Source of the DNA: Diphasiastrum complanatum
Lineage: Eukaryota > Streptophyta > Lycopodiopsida > Lycopodiales > Lycopodiaceae
Assembly: GCA_029204225.1 (NCBI GenBank)
Contig: CM055098.1
Coordinates: forward strand, 7,546,246-7,610,245
Length of the DNA: 64,000 nucleotides
Direction of reading: 5' to 3'
The stretch's first letter is position 1; every line of letters begins with the position of its first letter. A program made the position numbers and the translations under genes. Positions 14,142 to 28,826 of the stretch are shown in pieces. The notes under the pieces are model-generated. The model saw only the letters and a program-made list of their open reading frames with translations, searched no databases and had not been told where the DNA came from.

Positions 14142-15582
14142 ACTAATTTTTATTTCATGATTCTTCCTGCACGTTTATTGATCTTTGATCTAGGGTCAGG
14201 TGAAGCCTATTTCGGGTTCAAAGTTTGCTCATCTAATACCTGCAATAATCGCAAACTTAGACAACCAATTTATTTGAAGAACGTCTACAACAGGCTTCTG
14301 GCTGATCTCCAGCAAAGGGTAACCAATCCTGTCATAATTTCAAAGTTCAGATGTTAAGTTCAATAATTTGAAGTCATTGAAGACTTGGCCATCTTCAAGG
14401 ACTTCCACAAAATTAGCATTTAGAACAAGTCTGCAGAGATACATTACTTTCACGACAGTCTGCAAAAATACTCTAGGTGTCGCGACAGTCTGCAAAAATG
14501 AACTATGTTTTCAACAACTTCGGCTTTGTCGCATTTCCTTGAAATGCAACACTTGCATAGTTCAAAAGTTTAAAGTTCAAAAGTTTAATTGTTTTTAACA
14601 CCTTCGGCTTTTTCGCATTTTTCCGAAAAATGCGAAGAGAGAGAAAACTCCTGAAGGTCATCTATTTCTAAGGGTTAAACTGTTTAAGGGCACGTTCGTC
14701 TTTTTAAAGGCACCTTCGGTTTTTTCGCAAAATCTTGAAGAGAGAGAAAATGCCGAAGGTCGTCTATTTTGAATGAGGAACGTTCCCAGTCACTTCCCGA
14801 AATTTGCGAAGTGAGCGAATACCACTTCACGTAAAATGCGAAATGAGAGAATCTACGATGTCCTCGTCCGCATCAATATTCCTGATTTGTTGACCGTATA
14901 TATACTGTGTACAGTTGTCACAAAAGTCATATACTTCCAAGTACAACGACTTTCCTAATTAGGTGACAAGCATCCAATAAAATTAGTACACGGATGAAGT
15001 TTATAAAAGATCATCCGAGCATAGATTAGTGGTTGCTCTGTCCATGAGACACATTCTCTTAGCATCATTTTTTGTTGTAATTGTTATTTTGTATTGTGCT
15101 TTAGTGTAATATAGCAGTAGCTTGATTTTATCTGTGTACAACGTAGATGAATGCTTGTTGTGATTGAATGCACTTTCATTGCTATTTGATCGCGCTTGTT
15201 TACTCACTCTGATCTAAACACAAACATCTATGACTCCTCAGTTTTTGATTAGACGATGACTATCTTTGACGCCTAAGGAACTCGCGTTACATACTACTCT
15301 TCCATTTATTTTAGAACTATACTTCACATTGAACCTAATTTCAGTAGCACCACACACAAACCATCTCTAATCTCTTCGGTGGATTGTACTCTTATTTTAG
15401 AGTATGAATTGATTTTTAAGATCCTGTTGGGCAATTAAAACACTTAAAGTTATGATTACATTTAGCATAAGCCGTCTATTAGACTGTTTTTGCACCTAGC
15501 AGCCGATTAGAACGGGAGAGCTGTTCCGCAATATTTCTGCTCTTTTCTCCATTTGCGTTCTTCTATCTCCCTTGTCCCATCA
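14142..15582 (-). mobile_element. About 1.44-kb insertion in Copia C, probably a solo LTR
   Basis: Copia coding sequence stops at 14138 and resumes at 15583. Both junctions carry a tgacta-like flank (plus strand ..gaatgacta at the left, ..cagtgactaag at the right), consistent with a target-site duplication with one mutation. Read on the minus strand, the insert begins TGTTGATGGGACAAGG, like an LTR start, and ends ..AAAAATTA rather than CA. It contains no transposase or pol motif. Inside are small direct repeats, for example gacagtctgcaaaaat twice near 14454 and 14486, and caccttcggctttttcgc-like units near 14600 and 14710. Confidence 0.5.
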
Positions 15583-16110
15583 ACAGTGACTAAGCTTGTA
15601 GAGGTAGCCACATCGCCTATCGAAGGCTAAAACCTTCTTAGACTTGTCGAGTATGGTGAAGCCCTTTGTATCAAATTTAACCCTTCGACTAGAATCAGTG
15701 AATCTACTTATTGAAAGTAGATTCTTTGTAAGGTTAGGAACATGAAGAACATTGGACAACTCGACTTTGACCATTCCCTCACCTTCGATAAAATGAGATT
15801 AGTTGTCTCCAAGCTGCACAATTCTTGAGTGGGTGAATGCTTTGTAGTCCTAGAACCAGTCTCGATGGTGAGTCATGTGTTGAGTTGCTCTGGAGTCCAG
15901 ATACCAGGAGTCAATATCTTGTTGCTCTCCAACCTTGGTCATGAAGACTGCTTCATCTTTCTCTTGTTCCTAGATCAAGTGACCGGTTGTAGCATCATTG
16001 GCTTGCTGCTGCTGCTTCTTCTTCTCGTTGTTGTACTTCAAAGTTCGACAGACCTTGATGAGATGACCAGTCCTCTTATTGTATGTGTAGAATAGCTTCT
16101 AGAAAGACAC
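15583..16110 (-). pseudogene. Copia C gag zinc finger and protease segment (broken)
   Basis: Read right to left, the sequence gives a decayed zinc-finger tail (KRTGHLIKVCRTLKYNNEKK near 16030-16095). The protease region WYLDSRATQHMTHHRDWF has the D-S-R-A form of the usual D-S-G-A. The frame 15580-15774 then reads LSNVLHVPNLTKNLLSISRF, the conserved Copia protease to pre-integrase segment, and GYLYKLSHC. The Arg in place of Gly in the active-site triad and several stops show that it is dead. Gag should continue to the right, but 8 kb of other sequence separates it from the gag at 24.2 kb. Confidence 0.82.
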
Positions 16111-16403
16111 TTTCCATGTCATGCTACCATGTAGCCTTCACACGTGCGAGCTATAATTGACTGAAATTGTAGTAGGAGGGCACACTTCTTCAAAGGGAGA
16201 TCATCAAAAATCCATATCGAACCCAAGAAGCATCCAATCATAGGTTACAAGAACTCTTATAAGGTTCATTGGAGATTCATAGAGGCTTCTATCAAGTCCA
16301 ACAAGCAATCATAGTCTCAAATTATGCAAAAACTCCATTTATGGAGTCCTTCAACAAGCAAAACTTCTGGAGACTCTTAATGGTGTCCAAACCTAACAAA
16401 ACT

Positions 16404-18048
16404 TCAAGAAAGCCTTAGGAAAGCATCATTACACCTCTGAAAACGTTCATGAAAAATATTTGCCGTGGATTTTATGAATATCACCAAAAACATTTTAAAA
16501 ACCATCAAAAAATCATGCTTTTTGACCATTTTCCGAACTTTTTTTGCAAATTCTTGCGGATCAAATCCATGTGAAAGTGAAATCAGCCAAATATGCAGTC
16601 GAATCCGCCAACAAAGAAGAAGAAGTTTTGTAGTAGTCCAAAACTTCCCTAAAATCAACCTCCCAAGGTTTGATGGAAAGGGAGATCCATGACAATTCTT
16701 GCAGATTTACACTCAGGCATGTAGAGCTTATGGAGACGACAACCCACAAGAGCTATTAAGATACTTCAATCTATGCCTAATTGATATCATGAAAGATTGG
16801 TATTTCAATCTTGAGCAAAACTAACGAGATGATTGGAATATCTTACAGGCCGAGTTCATCTTCCATTTGAAAACCACTCGTTTTCTCTCTGATCCCTTCC
16901 TACATCTAGGACGTATTTGTATGGATAAAAGGAATGAATCCCTGTGACTTTAATTTGAACGGATCAAGAGATTACAAAGTGGATGTGACTTTGATACTGT
17001 CCCAGACCACAATGTCCTAACATGGTGCATGGCAGGGCTACCCAAGGGAATCAGACAACAAATGAAACGAAGAGACAAGTACGCATATTTTCAAGCAACC
17101 AGCGCCGATGCCATCAAGAGAGTCAACGATAGTGAAAGCACTAGTTCGGACTCTAATAACTCTAACCTAGGAAAATGCCACCGAAAAGAACGAAGAGCCA
17201 AGCGTAAGGATAAGCCACACGATGATGCTTCTACATCTACGACCAATAATGCTGACTCCATCATATTTGCCATAGAGAAAGTGCACACCTAGAGCAATGA
17301 GCAATTTAGAAAGCTCACCATTGACCTTACCGCGGCCGTAGACCAAAAGTTGAAAGGCTTGCAACCGGGACCTACCCACACATATCCTGGGAGAGAGTCC
17401 ACTTGGTGTCCACACTGCACAGGCAATCACACAGGAAACGAATGGCCGCAGTTAAGACAAAAGTTAGAGCGGCCCACATGATACTACCATATTTGTAATA
17501 TGAGCAATCATGACACAATAGACTATCGATAGAATCTCCAAAACCATGCAGCACACCCAGCACCAAATCTCTCCCCATTGGTACAATGACGATGTGTCTT
17601 ATCCCAACCACTACCTAGATTGGCATTGCCGCCTATTCTTCCCAGAACCCAATGCCTAGTAGTGAGAAATCCGCAACCAACTACCCAGCAGTTGAACATG
17701 GTCGAGGTGACCGATAAACCCTACTATCTCGAGGAAGAGGCACCGGACTCAGTCCCAGTGCATTTCATAGATGAAACTAATGGTGAATTAATATCGATCT
17801 ACACAAACCAGCTTTGCGGTACAGGATTTAGAGCCCCCATAAAATGTTATGGATGTGGAGAGAATCATAGAATTGTCGAGTGCCCTAACAAGCTGCAAGA
17901 CAATTTTGTACCACTTTGCCGTGATTGTGAGTATAGACACCCATATCTGACGTGTCCATTGAGGAAGGGGCCCACTGTATTTAATGAGTGTGGTTGGAGA
18001 ATCCAAGGCATCTACGATGTCTGTATTCATCCAGACCATAGCGCATAA
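16404..18048 (+). pseudogene. Gypsy-type gag with twin zinc knuckles (plus strand, decayed)
   Basis: Plus-strand frames give LPRFDGKGDP (about 16660-16690) and QACRAYGDDNPQELLRYFNLCL, typical of retrotransposon gag capsid. The frame 17029-17292 follows, with MAGLPKGIRQQMKRRDKY and a Ser/Lys-rich tail. The frame 17620-18048 contains VHFIDETNGELISIYTNQL and two zinc knuckles, CYGCGENHRIVEC and CRDCEYRHPYLTC (both C-x2-C-x3-H-x4-C). Stops lie between the pieces. It is homologous to the minus-strand gag at 7.4-8.7 kb and lies between the protease and gag parts of Copia C in opposite orientation. No pol or LTR of this element is recognised next to it. Confidence 0.7.
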
Positions 18049-21676
<3,628 letters not shown>

Positions 21677-21681
21677 GTATG
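21677..21681 (+). repeat. Inverted copy of the Copia C target-site duplication
   Basis: GTATG here is the reverse complement of CATAC at 25837-25841. Both copies directly abut LTR ends and both continue into the same Gypsy integrase sequence (ttgggttgtagtggac.. and its complement). This shows that they are the two flanks of one insertion. Confidence 0.8.
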
Positions 21682-23400
21682 GATGGCTAACTTAGTTAAC
21701 CTGTCCACTACAACCCAAATAGAATCATTCTGATGTTGGGTCTTTGGAAGTCCAACTATAAAATTCATACATATGCTTTCCCATCATTTTTTAGGAATAT
21801 CTAAGGGATGTAACAACCCTCCAGCCTTTAAGCGTTTCACTTTGGCTAGCTAACAAGGTTTACATTTAACCACATAAGACTCGACAAATGGCTAGTTTTG
21901 GCCAGTAAAACTCTCTTCTGACCAAGTCCAAAGTCCTATGTATATCTGGATGACCTACACAGAGTTCTCTTCTTTATCTCATCATCTGCTGGTAAACATA
22001 CTATCCCATTCCAAAATAGCAATCTACCTCGAATAGAGAACTGTTCCATTATCTTCTCATCTTTCTTAGTGACTTTAGACCTGTGTGAATTAATCTCTTT
22101 TCCATTCTGATTTTTCCCAGTCTCAACCATTTTTCAAATGCGACCAAAATGAAAATCTATTTCACACTTTTCTCTTAATGAAAGATATAGATCAGTGGAA
22201 ATGTGGGTGAACGAAAGTTCATTTAATTCACCAATCTGACTGAGAGCATCTGTAACTTGGTTAGAGCTGCCCTTGACATATCGGATCTCATGACCAAATT
22301 CCTTATTAGCTAAGCCCAATGAGCTTCAAGACCTCTTAGATCGTATTGATTACAAAAGTACTTTAGAGGCTGGTGAGATATATACACTATAAACTGACTA
22401 CCATAAAGGTAATGCCTATAGGTTTTAAGTGCATGTATCACTGCAAATAACTTCTTCTCCTGAGTTGTATAATGCAACTGAGGTTTGGTAAGTTTATTGC
22501 TTTCAAACATTATTGGCCTATGATTTTGTAAAAGAATCACTCCTATCGTTAAATCACTTGCATCAGTTCGTACAACATAAGGTAAATCTGGATTTGTGAT
22601 CTGTAAAATAGGAGCTGAAGCAACCACATGTTTGAGTTTCTCAAAACATTGATTCAGTTCTTCATTCCACTCAATAGGTAGACTAGGTTGACCTCTTTTC
22701 TTTTTCTTGTTAACTCTGTCTTTAGCTAGATTATTTAAAGGCGCTACTACATTTGGATAATCCTCAATCTTCCATTGACTTTATGAAAGAAAACAATAAA
22801 ACCAAAAAAAGATTTAACTTCTCTAACTATCTTTGGTATCGGCCACTCGCAACATTGTCTTGACCTTACTCTTGTCTATCTTCAACCCCCCTGGGATGAT
22901 CTTATGATCGAGGTACATTAACTCATGCTTAAAGAATTCACATTTAGATTTTTTAGCATATAATTTTTTTCTTATGAGAATTCTCAAGACAATCTTAAGA
23001 TGATTGAAATGCTCCTTAAGAGTTCTACTGTAGATAAGACTATCATCTAAAAACACAACTACGAATTGACCTAGATATGGACGAAAAATATCGTCATCAT
23101 TTGTTGAAATGTCGTAGGTCATTTCTCAACCCAAAAGAAACACAAGGAATTTATAATCTCCAAATCTCGTCCAAATCCCTGTCTTTTGCACATCATTTGG
23201 ATGAATTCTAATTTGCTGATACCTAGTTCTAAGATATATTTTTGTGAGGTATTTAGCTCCAGTACCCATTTCGCAACTGACAAATCTTTGGTAGAAGTCC
23301 AAATCGTTCGCAACCACAAATGATTTTCTAAATACTTCCATGAATTCTTCCCATGTGGTAGGTTTGGGTTGCAAATCATATCACCACGATGAAGCCTTTC
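21682..23400 (-). pseudogene. Gypsy B pol: RT, RNase H and start of integrase (broken)
   Basis: Read right to left. RT motifs at 23119-23379 include YQQIRIHPNDVQKTG. The frame 22823-23122 follows with [15 protein letters not shown] (FLDD catalytic motif) and LYAKKSKCEFF. RNase H at 22310-22627 carries VVRTDASDLTIGVILLQN, QEKKLFAVIHALKTYRHYLYG and CNQYDLRG. The connection segment 22134-22319 has YVKGSSNQVTDALSQ. The integrase start at 21690-21960 is decayed, with IWVVVDRLTKLA. It stops at the Copia LTR. The integrase continues on the opposite strand at 25837-26339, beyond the Copia. Frames are broken several times. Confidence 0.88.
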
Positions 23401-24222
23401 CTCGGAACAACAAAACTACGCTCCTTTTTTTCTTTCGAAATTGCATGCAAATTAAAATGACTGGACCACCTGGTTTACCAGTCGTCTACCACCTCTGGCT
23501 TTTTCTCTTTCTCCCCCGAAAAAGGTTCTGGTTGAAAGCCCAAATTTGGTGAAGACAAAGTTTAACTTGATTTAACAATACTTCCATCTATTGATTCCTC
23601 AAACTGTTCCAATTGTTCATTTCATTAAGTGCTTGACTTAATTGTTGGCAAATCTATAGATAGATAGGCATAGGTATCATACCCTCAAGACCTACGTTAT
23701 CATCTGCCATTATTGATTTCCTGAAATGAGAAATAGCTTAATCAGTTGCCAGATTCTGAATCTTCAACCTAAAATGTAAAATTAATCAAAGACTTTTATC
23801 CGACTGATACATCTCAGTAGGTCATTAATTTTTTTTAAGTCTTTTCTGTTAAACCAATATCAGACTGATTTAGAAAAATCTCGAACTTTTAAGGATCATT
23901 CAACAATTTTTTTTTTACAAAACTGGGAGTTTTTCGAAATTCATTCACTAAGGACCAATTGTGAAAATTGATAATAAAAAAAATCATTGATTATTCAGTT
24001 CCACAAGTGCCATTTCACTTCGAACTAATTTCAAAACATCCAACATGAACCAGACTTGACACACACTGATTTTTCTAAAAAATCAAAAAAATTATTGTAA
24101 ATTGCCTAGTAATTGGAAAATCAACTTTTTGTCTAGTTTTTTCAAAAATAGAATCCATGCATGAAATTACTTTGATCAACCTACTATACCACCCAGTACC
24201 ATGCTTCGCAAATCTCTTGGAT
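23401..24222. other. Probable Gypsy B gag-to-protease remnant; breakpoint region
   Basis: Decayed sequence on the Gypsy B side (a minus-strand segment reading QPEPFSGEKEKKPEV near 23510-23545) passes without a visible border into the Copia gag that starts at 24223. One end of the rearranged block must lie here, but I cannot place it from sequence alone. Confidence 0.35.
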
Positions 24223-24852
24223 CTAGACTTCTGATTTTTCTTTATGTATAGAGGTTGTGGATTCGATCATGAGCCGGAGGAGGAAGCATTCCCTTCTTAT
24301 CTCCTCTTGTAATAGCATTGAGATAACTCTTGATAGAGTGAGATGCTGTTGGGTTGAAATAGCCATAATCCAAGTTTCGTAGGCATAAGGGAGACTCGAT
24401 AATAGAGTCATTACTGCATCCGAATCTTCAATGACTGATCCTATTGTAGTCATCTGCTCCATAAGTTTCTTGAAAGTATTGAGATGGCTCGAAACACTAT
24501 CTGCATCAGACATTTCGAGAGTGAAGAAATTCTTCCTCAGATGAAGCTTAGAAGTGATGTCTCTGATATCATAGAGAGTTGCTAGGATGTCCCATGCATC
24601 CTTAGCGGTCTGAGCAACACGTATGTGGCTGATTTGAGAGTCCTTGATATTGAGAGTGATCAAGGCAAATGTCTTGCCATCTCTCTGTCTCCATTTGGTG
24701 ATGCTGGCTGCATCAGCCTCTGGTTTGACCTCAGTGCCATTAACGATGTTCCATAGTTCTTTTGTAAGTAGAACTACTCTCATCTTGAACTTTCAGAGAT
24801 GGTAGTTCTATCCATCGAGCTTGTCAACAGAGGAACTGAAAGATGAATCCAT
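24223..24852 (-). pseudogene. Copia C gag (UBN2 type), near-intact but with stops
   Basis: The 186-codon minus frame 24223-24783 is a Copia gag of the UBN2/DUF4219 type: ELWNIVNGTEV, a W-rich region, DAWDILATLYDIRD, KNFFTLEMSDADSVSSHLNT and SLPYAYETWIMAIS. The likely true start is the ATG at 24850-24852 (MDSSFSSSVDKLDG). Two stops, one in the normal G-x-NYHLW position and one at the Trp, separate it from the long frame. It lies about 130 bases inside the PBS, as expected for the first gene of the element. The zinc finger that should follow is not here but near 16.05 kb. Confidence 0.88.
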
Positions 24853-24980
24853 TCTGGTGTAGAGATTGTTGGTAGAAACAACGATATCTGAATACTGCTA
24901 GCTATGCACTTGTTGAAATGATGTCTTGATAGAAACAAGACTGATAATCTGCAATAGAGATGCTGATTACTGAGCCACCC

Positions 24981-24992
24981 GCTCTGATACCA
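24981..24992 (-). other. Primer-binding site of Copia C
   Basis: The plus strand reads gctctgatacca, the complement of the initiator tRNA-Met PBS, directly beside the LTR end tgtcgaaa at 24993. Confidence 0.85.
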
Positions 24993-25836
24993 TGTCGAAA
25001 ATCGTGAAATTGACTGGCAACGGAAGTCTGAGTGAGTGTGGGTGTAGAATCGGAAGCGCCACAGTTAGCAGCAAAGATAATCAAGATGAATAATTCAGAG
25101 AAGCGCAAATGAACAATACACTTGTGAAACAAAAATTGCACTCTGATAAATATCAACAATGAGTACAATGGCTCAAAGTGATAACTTCAGCTTGTCGTTG
25201 AGCATGATAATGCTCGCTACTCAAAATTCTTCTTGAGAGAAGATTAATTGATTGTCACTTTTTTTTTTTTTTTACTCAACTATTCATCAGTCTGTTATAG
25301 CTGATTACAAAATATCTACTTGTAAAATATCTGTTTGTTAAATATCTATTTAGCATTTATTACAACCGCCTTAGAGCAATAACTGTATGTACAATAGTAG
25401 GTGAATTGCCATAAAGACTTATGACAGTTTATTTGGATCGATTTTTTCCTGATGGAAATAATCGACAATGGTCGGTTGATGGCAAATTCAGTTAAGTCGA
25501 CGAAGTCAGATATGTCAACGAATTCGGTTGATGGGTATATACATAAGAAGTCGAAGTTGATAGACTGAAGTAAGTCGGGTACTTCGAATACTTAAATGTC
25601 GGGTGCCTTGATGAAGTAAGTTGAGTATATACATTTGAGAAGTCGAAGTCGATGCAGTCGATGACTTCGATGTTGGGTAGGTCGATGTTGTATATATCAG
25701 ATGAGTATACACATGAGAAGTTGAAGTTGACGAAGTCGAAATTTGGACACTTTGATGACTTTGGAGTCGACTTCGATTGAGTCTTTCAGGATGCTCATTA
25801 CTCCATGGATTTGGTCATGAGTATTAAAATCCAACA
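24993..25836 (-). repeat. Complete 5' LTR of Copia C (844 bp)
   Basis: On the minus strand it starts TGTTGGATTTTAA and ends ..TTTTCGACA beside the PBS. It contains a run of degenerate gaagtcgaagtcgatg-type repeats (about 25480-25770). At the position where the split LTR copies carry GA/CT tracts (about 25463-25470), this copy has only aataatcg. CATAC follows at 25837. Confidence 0.88.
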
Positions 25837-26339
25837 CATACTAGTAAAGTCAACTATTTGGGTTGTAGTGGACATGTTAACTAAGTTAGTCGTTCATACA
25901 AGGAAAGTCAACTACAAAGGCTTTAAATTTAGTCCAGATGCTTGTGAAAAGATTATTTAGGCTTTATGGATTGCCAAGTGATATTGTCAGTGACAGAGAT
26001 CCTAAGTTTATATGTCACTTTCGGTTAGTTGTATTTCATAAGCTTGAAACCTCGCTTGGTCTTAGTTCTACTGATCATCCTGAATAAGATGGCCAGACGG
26101 AAAGAACTAATTAGACTATGGAGGATATGTGGAGGACTTATCACTTAGTGTACCTTTGAAACCTGAAAGAGTGCTCAGAACCAGAGATAAACGATTGAGA
26201 AATTGTTCTATCTTTGAGTGCTTGATTAGGTGGAAGGGTCGAACTGAGGATGATGATTCATGGGAAATGGTTGAAAGCATAAAGAAGGACTTCTCTAGTT
26301 TCCACTTCTGAGGATAGAAGTAGTTCAAGGGGGGGAGAA
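25837..26339 (+). pseudogene. Gypsy B integrase end and chromodomain (broken)
   Basis: After the CATAC flank the plus strand gives decayed integrase (GLPSDIVSDRDPKF-like near 25965-26010 and the TDHP..DGQTE region near 26070-26105). The frame 26129-26311 follows, with ERVLRTRDKRLRNCSIFECL and IRWKGRTEDDDSWEM. This is a chromodomain of chromovirus type, which directs integration to chromatin. An internal deletion removes most of the integrase C-terminal part. A polypurine tract, aagggggggagaa, follows at 26327-26339. Confidence 0.75.
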
Positions 26340-26900
26340 TGTTACGTCCATGTCCAGTATGTGGAATTCGGAATAATTCATGACATGGATAGTCGGTACT
26401 CTAGTGTATAAGGTTAATAGTTATGCCACATTATTCCGGACTTGGCCGATAATATAATTAATAATCTTATGAGGGCCCATGTACTCTAATTGGACTTGTG
26501 GAGATGGTGATTGACATTTTTTGTGCAAGAATAGGAGGTCAAATGTTTTTGATAGGATTGAAGGGATCCTAGAGAGATATTCTCTTGCTTTTGGAGAATA
26601 TAATCTATTGGAATTCGCCCATCTCCTCGTCGTATTTTTTTTATTTCAGAAGTCAGGATCCTCTTGTTACTTGCATTCAATCACCTTGGCTTGGGGGTGA
26701 AGTGGTTAGGATTTTGACGAGCCATTTCCTGTTGGTTGGGTGGTTTTGCTCCACAGGTGTCCTTTTTTGGTTGCATGTAACAGGATTTGAGAAGATCTTC
26801 ACTTGGCGATCGTGATAATGTCCTTTGTTATCATATACCATTGAATCTTATAATAAAGTGATTGACTACAAGAATTTAACCATCCCACGTATGTCTGTTT
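26340..26900 (+). repeat. 3' LTR of Gypsy B (right end approximate)
   Basis: The LTR begins TGTTACGTCC right after the polypurine tract, the usual layout of a Gypsy 3' LTR. An AATAAA signal is present near 26863. The outer end cannot be fixed because no second LTR copy is recognised. Confidence 0.55.
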
Positions 26901-28299
26901 CATTTTCACTTTCAATATTGAGCTTGAATCTAATTTTAGTCGATGAAGATTTGCAAATTGAACATCTTTACAATCATTTGTGTAGCCTACCTCTCAAATT
27001 TTGACAAACACAATTTGAGTAAAGACTAGAAGATAAATGATTTTATGGGGAAACTTACTTAAACCACAAATTTGATTAACATAACAAGTTACTTTCCCAT
27101 TTTCATTTGTAATCAAAATCACAAGATATGTAGAAAAGAGAACATAGATTTGCATAAAGTACAAATCGGGAATGAAACAAATACCTATGACGGAATTTGA
27201 CGCCCAAAAATATATAACCAATCCAAATGCTTTTGCAAGCTACCACACACCATTGCAAAATTTAGTAAATTGATTAAATTTAATTGATAGGCTAGAGATG
27301 AAATTGGCACATAGACAACTATTCCAAGAAATTGATTGATCTTATGAAGAAACATATTGAACTTTAAATATCACAATTGTTGATAATTATAAGCTAGATA
27401 TCATGCCTAATATATATATCACAATTAAGATCGATCAAACATTTGAAAATAGCTCTTAATTAAACCAAGCACAAACTAGTATCAAATGTCACATACTAAG
27501 TACCATAAGGAGGAGCATAAGAGTGGATAATGGCAACTTCATGCTAGACCTTTGCATGGTTGTGCATATACATGGGTGTGCTTCCAAGGGGCTCGAACTT
27601 GGGACCAAAGAAACTTAGGATGCCAAGCCAACTAACCAAGCCAACCTCGTTGGGTCTCATGTGGGTAATACATGTGACAACAACATAAATGCCAACAATC
27701 ACCCAAAAAACTATTGAGAAATTTTTTTGAAACATAAAACATAATACAAAATTTTGTTGTGGGATTCCTATGTATGGTTGCCTATAAGGCCGAGCCAAAA
27801 AAACCGAGCAGGTCATATTTTTCTCTCTCTTTGACTAACTAGGAGAGGACTTACAAGATCTAATGACCCAACACTAGATGACTATGCATAACATTTTCAA
27901 TGAGGGGCACCAGGTCCACCATACGACAGACAACAATTGAGATTCCAACCGCAAAGGGCATGCGTCAAGCATCTTCAGGGCTCCAAAGGGGTGGGTGGCC
28001 ACAACTTCACGGCTCCGAAGCACATGCAATTGCAATCTTCGCATTGTAGAAGGACATGCACAACAACAATGTGCACGGCCCCACAGATCATACGTTCCAA
28101 GTGTTCACGAATGGAGAGGCCGAGCTTAAGAGCTACCACGATATATCCTCACACGCGTGTGCAATGGCATCATAACTTGGGTGGCCACCTAAGTCCCAAG
28201 TTCTCCTTCAATTCAACTTCAAGCTAGACACCATCCCATAACAAATAATTATCCGAAAATTTGAGATTTTTTTTTTAAAAGACCTGAAAATTGGCGCTT
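26901..28299. other. Upstream region of the host gene; no gene recognised
   Basis: AT-rich non-coding sequence. Around 27580-27660 a short segment (ctcgaacttgggacc) vaguely resembles a tRNA-derived B box, but no A box or SINE tail is found. Frames at 27544-27816 and 27937-28227 have no known motif. Confidence 0.4.
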
Positions 28300-28751
28300 T
28301 CTTGTTTGTCTTGTCGAACTAATTTGAACGTCTTTTCATCTACGATCCATTTTTAGGGTTTCATCATCCCTAGGGTTTCGTTTTCTCTTCGCCATAATCT
28401 ACTTCTGATCTACTTTTTCGATCGAAAAGGCACGGCTATCTTCCAATAATGCCCAATCTGTAGTGTTCATCCATGCCTTGCAGAGTAATTACCGCATTTC
28501 CGTCCAGTTTAATCACTGCATTTAGCGGAACTTTGTGATAATGGCTGATGCGGTTTTATATTCTGAGGAAGAACACTCGGTAATGGTTGTCGTCATGAAG
28601 TTTTCATCAGTCTTGACTCTTCTTTGTTAGTAATGGCTGAAAACGTATGTTACAGTTCAAGTGGAAAAACTCATCAACGGAAACTAGCAGTTGTTTGACA
28701 CACTACTCAGCAGAATGTGATGCTATCTGACCGGAAGACCGAAAGATTTCC
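28300..28751 (+). promoter_or_regulatory. Likely 5' leader of the TIGR01589 gene
   Basis: The stretch has a plant 5' UTR character: tttttagggtttcatcatccctagggtttcg, CT-rich tracts and no long frame. A short frame, MADAVLYSEEEHS, starts at 28541 and meets a GT donor at 28580; it could be an alternative first exon or an upstream ORF. An in-frame TGA at 28728-28730 precedes the chosen ATG at 28752. No TATA box can be assigned with confidence. Confidence 0.45.
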
Positions 28752-28826
28752 ATGCCGCCGCAGCCGCAATATTTGTCAGATGACTGTAGCGACGGTGTGG
28801 AAGTACCTGACTCTAACGTTGCTAAG
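28752..28826 (+). CDS. TIGR01589 gene, exon 1
   Basis: ATG at 28752 opens 25 codons, [20 protein letters not shown] and five more, up to AAG|GTATTT at 28827 (phase 0). The exon is proline and acid rich. It joins exon 2 in phase, but a small exon between them cannot be excluded. Confidence 0.65.

Noticed and set aside
27575-27660. tRNA-derived SINE B box
   Set aside because: Only a weak B-box resemblance is present; no A box, tail or target duplication was found.
28541-28580. Short frame MADAVLYSEEEHS as the true first coding exon
   Set aside because: It has a plausible donor, but joining it to the 28752 frame needs an acceptor in a purine-rich stretch at 28745. The usual acceptor at 28710 would read into the TGA at 28728. 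It is kept only as a possible upstream ORF.
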